Positions 59,784-64,000 of a DNA stretch of 64,000 nt are shown one piece after another. The position numbers and the translations under genes were made by a program. This stretch comes from Gremmenia infestans. Its lineage: Eukaryota > Ascomycota > Leotiomycetes > Helotiales > Hamatocanthoscyphaceae. The DNA lies in assembly GCA_032629725.1 (NCBI GenBank), contig JAFEVB010000012.1, positions 62,001 to 126,000 on the forward strand, given 5' to 3'. The notes beneath the pieces are model-generated. The model worked only from the letters and a program-made list of their open reading frames with translations, did not search any database and was not told where the DNA came from. Each line of letters begins with the position of its first letter. Position 1 is the first letter of the stretch.

Positions 59784-62012
59784 TCATTCCTTCTCCGGTC
59801 TTTTGACCTCGTCAGAATCGCTTCCATGATGGCCCGCAACTATTTCAATCACCTCCTCAATTTCGGGCCCCGAGAACCGTTTCTTTGCCGTAGCAAACCA
59901 AGTTATGGCAGCGACCAGCATGATTACCCCGACTGCAGCAGATGTATAATTCATATTCTCGCTAGTGACCGGATATACCGATGGAAAGTTGAACGTTATA
60001 CAAGCAAACAATAGGTACGTGAGGCCAATAAAGTTGACCGCAACAGACACTAGAGGCTTCATGGCCCATGGACGAGTGAGCTGTCTGTGGGTGCCACTGA
60101 AGTAGGAGATGAGGCGAACCAGCAACGGCATGGCATACGACAAGTAGAAGCCTTGAGTTGCAATTGCAATCACAGTGTTGAATCCGGTGACCGTTCCGAA
60201 ATAGATGCTGTTGAACGCCATCTGAACCACCGTCCCGAGGATAATCGCCACAACTGGAGTTTGATGCTTTGATTCTACCTTGCTAATTGAAGACGAGAAT
60301 GGAAGCCCATGATCACGAGCAAAGGCGTACAAAGACCGGGCTCCTTCCGCCAGCAGAGCATTAGCACATCCAAGATCAATGATCACGATCAACGTGGCTA
60401 GGATACAAGACCCGACATTGCTGTTGGTCGAGTCGAAAAATATCTGGATCAAGGGGACCAGTGTGGGAGTATCTGCTACCGCAGTGATATCTCCGATGCA
60501 AAAGCAGACTGCAACCAGGAAGACAAAGCCAGTGAGCGCACCGATGTAAACCGAGAGGACCATCGCTCGAGGAGCCTGCTTACTAGCATCCCTTAGTTCC
60601 TCACACATGTGTGCCGGGGCATCATCTAAACGGTTGTCAGTACATCACTATATTGACATCCGGCACATGCCGTCGGATGGAGGTCTCATGCGAAGAACAT
60701 CCCCTTGGACCAAATTGAGACAGTGCGAGGAAAGGGAAATTCAACTTACAGCAACACATGCCGAAAGCCGGTTGAAGAATCCCAATAATTCCAGCCATCG
60801 AGGTACTAAAGCCAGTAAAATTCTGGAAGTCTCTGAAAACAAAGGATGCTGATTGTTTATGGTCATTACATGCAAGAATAGTAATCACAATCGCAAGGAA
60901 GGAGACGATGTTGAAAACCAAGGCTCCTTTGGAGATCTTTTCCAGTACTTTTGAGCCCCACATATTGACAAAAGTGGCGAACAACGTTATACAATATGCC
61001 ACAAGAACGGTGTGCCACCGCTGGATCTCGTAACTGGGGTTGACTAGGTTCGCCTGTCCCAGAATGAAGTTCGCACCGATGAAAGAATTTGTGGCACCCA
61101 TTGCCAGAATACCTGTCTCAGTCAGTAAACGTGGGAATTGCAGAGGTCAGGAGGCCCCTTTTCCGAGACAACCTACCGATGATCATGAACCACCCAGTGA
61201 GGTACGAAAACTGTCGGCGTATGCTCTTCGGTGCCAAAATATAAACCCATGAGTATTGACCACCAGCGACAGGGTACTCCGAACACATCTCCGCCATCGA
61301 GTACGCAACGCATAGCGAAACGCAGCTGATTCCAATCCACCCCCAGATCATCACCGGCGGTCCTCCAGCATTAACACCAGTGACGAGGACACCTCCCAGG
61401 GCACTCCAGCTGCAATGTGCCATCAGCGTCTAAACTTGCCACGTTCTAATCACCTCGACGGTGTAAGGAAGCACAACGTACCATGTTACTATCGAGAAAG
61501 AGAACCCAATCTACCCTTGAATTAGCTTGATAAAGGTTGAATTCTTTGGAGAGCTGAGAAGCCTAGGAATTGTCTCCGGAGCCAGCAAATAAACTCCTAC
61601 AACAGTATCCAAGCTCCGAGGTCCCCTCAGATATTTCAGCAGGCTTGTATGAGATTAAGACGTACCATCCCCAAAAGGCTAAACTCACGCTTGAGCTCTG
61701 CGTAACAAGTCAGCGTACAAATTTCAACGGTCGTGCAGCAGCGCAATATAAAGCATGGCTCAAAAGGCCCTTTCAAGATCCGTCGTTCAAACTCCCAAAC
61801 AAGTCAGGATCTCGAACAAAGTCTCTTCTAAACGGTACTGACACAATAGAAATGTCCAAGACCAAAGCTGCTCTGGTTCGATCTCGTAACAATTCACAAA
61901 ATTCCCAGTGACAGAGACTAAGTAAAAAGAGCTTACCTTGCTGATAACCCATCTGCTCCAGCGCTGTATCCGCAGCATCGCTAGGGACGGCCTTGCTCTC
62001 GGAGTCTGCCAT
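59784..62012 (-). CDS. Amino-acid/GABA-type permease (APC superfamily)
   Basis: Six exons (62012-61937, 61697-61666, 61510-61482, 61409-61177, 61112-60750, 60625-59784) give 524 residues with about 12 membrane segments. The phases agree throughout. Landmarks are FSLLGMIGFSFSIVT in the first membrane segment, spread over exons 2 and 3, then GGPPVMIWGW, then AEMCSEYPVAGGQYSWVY. NSFIGANFILG, YDAPAHMCEE after the fifth splice, and GARSLYAFARDHGLPFS follow. This is the fungal amino-acid/choline transporter group related to Uga4 (GABA) and Hnm1 (choline). Members import small amines or amino acids by proton symport at the plasma membrane. The substrate cannot be fixed from sequence. Exons 2 and 3 are only 32 and 29 nt, so automatic gene finders may miss them. 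Confidence 0.87.
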
Positions 62013-63833
62013 GGTGAAACGGAAAAGTTCGAGATCTGCGAAAAAGACACATTCATGTCTTGAATACGGGGCAAAGCAAGATATATACTCTCATAGAGAG
62101 CTATCTTACGTAGCCGCGCCGAGCTTCAAGATAACCATGCCTGCCTTATCAAAGCTCACGCACGGCCGGCAGATGCATGCACGGCAGTGTGCTTGACTTA
62201 GGGCCCGAGAGAGTTCGGTTATCTATCATTGCTGCGTACTATAACTGCGGCCCTCCCGACAAGAGAGCCGCCAATTATAAACCGCCTAATACAAAAAGCG
62301 ATACTTACTCGTATTCTCATCGATTCTTTCGCCACCTGGCGTATGATAAATCGGTGGTGCCGCCGTTTCTATCCCCCGCGAGACAAATCTTTTATCGAGA
62401 CGGTCGTAAAACACAATAGGAGATAAGATACCATAATGCCACATACAGTACAGCATTGCAATTGCCATAACGAGTTCAAAATATGGACGTTCTCTCCCAG
62501 CGACGACTTCGAGGACCCTGATTGACCAATACCGGCTCTCCAAATGTGAAGAGTGGAGTGGCAGTTGGCGTTGGGGGGAAGTGGGGGATTGCCATTGCCC
62601 TGCCCGTCCCGTCGTATTCCGAAGTAAGCTAGCGCCACGGCTTATCTAGACCACATCCATCCCACCATACACATCTTTGTTGGCGTCTTCCATTACGTTT
62701 TAGCAATTCATCTCCCTGATATCATCTTATTCCTTATTCTGACCTCAAAGCTCATATCTCACGCCCGCGTTCGACCTTGTCGAACGACACGGCCAAGTAC
62801 GTCCTAGTGCCACCAGCACCACGAGGATTTTCTGCTGTACCACTGTCATTCGAGATTATGCATATATCTTCAAACCATCCTTTGCTTGGGATCTAATGAC
62901 GCTTGAGGAAAAGCAAAATTGAAATACCATGGAACAGAAGATGAGGGATTATCCTCGACCTGGAGCTGAAGTCCCGAAGGCAACCTTGGATTTCGGGGCG
63001 GACTTCGTATACACTTTGTGCCCAGAGACAGTCTCAAGAAGGTGACAGCAGTGCTACACCCATAGACGGATGTCACTGAACATTCAGATCTCATGATCAA
63101 GCCGTACTTACACCAAAAGCGAGTCGGCTCGGAATAGCTTTATACCGTAACGTTTGTAAAAGCGAGAGAACTCGGAAGAGGAAAAATGCAATAATTCGGC
63201 ATCTACCCCGGATTCAAGTCCAGTCTAATGCAGGGCCAAGGCTTCCCCTTTGTTCCAATCTTGGTGCTACGCTAGATCATGCACCTCCTTTGCTGATCGG
63301 TAGAGGTGTTCGAGTGAGACAGATCACGGGAAGCCGCAGAAGTCCGTGTTGTGCGCCATCTGGGTTTAGAACACATGTAGACCATATCTTGCTTTGTGCA
63401 ACATCGACCTGCGTTTCTCATGGCAAAGAAATACAAAGACAAGCCATTAAGCCACACTATGTACCCTTCCAGAATTTGGTCTTCCCCGGTGTGCAACTCC
63501 GGGGTATTGCGTGTAGTCTTTTGCATGATCTTGCAAAGGCCCCATTGACTTGTTCCCCTCGAGATGTTACACAGGACTCTGTGCTCCCTAATTTTGGGCG
63601 GGTTGGAAATCTTGTCAAGTTATGGATAGGATCAAACGCACTTGCCCGATGTCTCAGCAAGCTTCGGGAAGAGTTTATCAACCATAGCAAATCGTTGATG
63701 GCTCTCCTTAAGAATTTAAGAAGACCCCAACTGCTGTTCTTGTCTTCCTTGATAACCTTTCTATTGTTTGCGCATACCTTCTTTTATATGGGGCATCGAT
63801 AATTTTGTGAACAACACAGATTTGATATCAAAG
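62013..63833. other. Divergent intergenic region
   Basis: This stretch lies between the 5' ends of the permease (-) and of the gene cut by the right edge (+), so it probably contains both promoters. The open frame at 63290-63802 starts with TTG rather than ATG and shows no domain; it may be leader sequence of the right-edge gene. Confidence 0.4.
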
Positions 63834-64000
63834 ATGAACAGCTCATCCCACTATTCGGAATCTATCGACAATGATGACCGCACTAACACCAAGCTTGTTC
63901 ACTTCCACCAAATGAGCAACGACGACCCCCCTGAGAAGGCGGTGGATCCATCGATAACGCATGCACCCTACTGGCATCTATTCACTTGCTTTGCTATCTT
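63834..64000 (+). CDS. N-terminus of a protein cut by the window edge
   Basis: From ATG 63834 the frame is open to the end of the window (55 codons). The first about 45 residues are polar and acidic (for example SESIDNDD). They are followed by THAPYWHLFTCFAI, which looks like the start of a first membrane segment. A transporter is a reasonable guess because a polar N-terminal tail before a first helix is common in fungal transporters and the divergent neighbour is a permease. The family is not identifiable from this fragment. Confidence 0.4.
   Translation, partial: MNSSSHYSESIDNDDRTNTKLVHFHQMSNDDPPEKAVDPSITHAPYWHLFTCFAI

Noticed and set aside
63290..63802. 170-codon plus-strand gene before the right edge
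   Set aside because: It begins with TTG, has no domain and directly precedes a better ATG at 63834.

Overview
The window is nuclear DNA of a filamentous ascomycete (Pezizomycotina). Genes are split by many short GT-AG introns (mostly 47-170 nt) with fungal branch sites such as GCTAAC. The gene set is typical of moulds: a velvet-domain protein, a GH128 glucanase, a HeLo-like cell-death-type protein, a NudE homologue and a Gac1-type phosphatase targeting subunit. The class Leotiomycetes is my guess from the general look of the acetyl-CoA carboxylase and other proteins. It is not proven here. All exon joins were made by hand from splice signals, reading phase and family conservation.

Left part (1-14 kb): a BCS1-like AAA ATPase (+) and a secreted GH128 glycoside hydrolase (-) are followed by about 7.6 kb with no recognisable intact gene, then a very short single-domain velvet protein (+). 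Middle left (14.8-24 kb): cytosolic arginyl-tRNA synthetase (+), with an in-frame upstream AUG that would add a mitochondrial-type leader, converges on a large minus-strand gene. I read that gene as one 1218-residue protein: HeLo-like N-terminus, degenerate kinase domain and trypsin-like serine protease. It is the most unusual object in the window. A five-exon NAD-type malic enzyme follows.

Middle (24-36.7 kb): about 5 kb without an intact gene contains one stop-ridden coding remnant. Then come a class II (zinc) aldolase and a DenD-type dehydrogenase in tandem, which look like a small acid-sugar catabolic pair. A mitochondrial BolA-like protein and a CBM21 PP1-targeting subunit follow, all on the minus strand.

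Right part (36.7-64 kb): nearly 11 kb between the promoter of the PP1-targeting gene and the 3' end of acetyl-CoA carboxylase holds no recognisable protein gene. It carries many period-5 microsatellites, including palindromic GTAC-based ones, and a strong 90-nt hairpin. Then come acetyl-CoA carboxylase (2281 aa), NudE, a six-exon amino-acid permease (all minus) and the first 167 nt of a plus-strand gene cut by the window edge.

Several genes belong to central metabolism: acetyl-CoA carboxylase (malonyl-CoA supply), malic enzyme (pyruvate and NAD(P)H), glycogen-targeted PP1 (storage carbon) and the aldolase/DenD pair (sugar acids). They are scattered rather than arranged as a biosynthetic cluster. 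No intact transposon, CRISPR array, rRNA gene or confident tRNA gene was seen.
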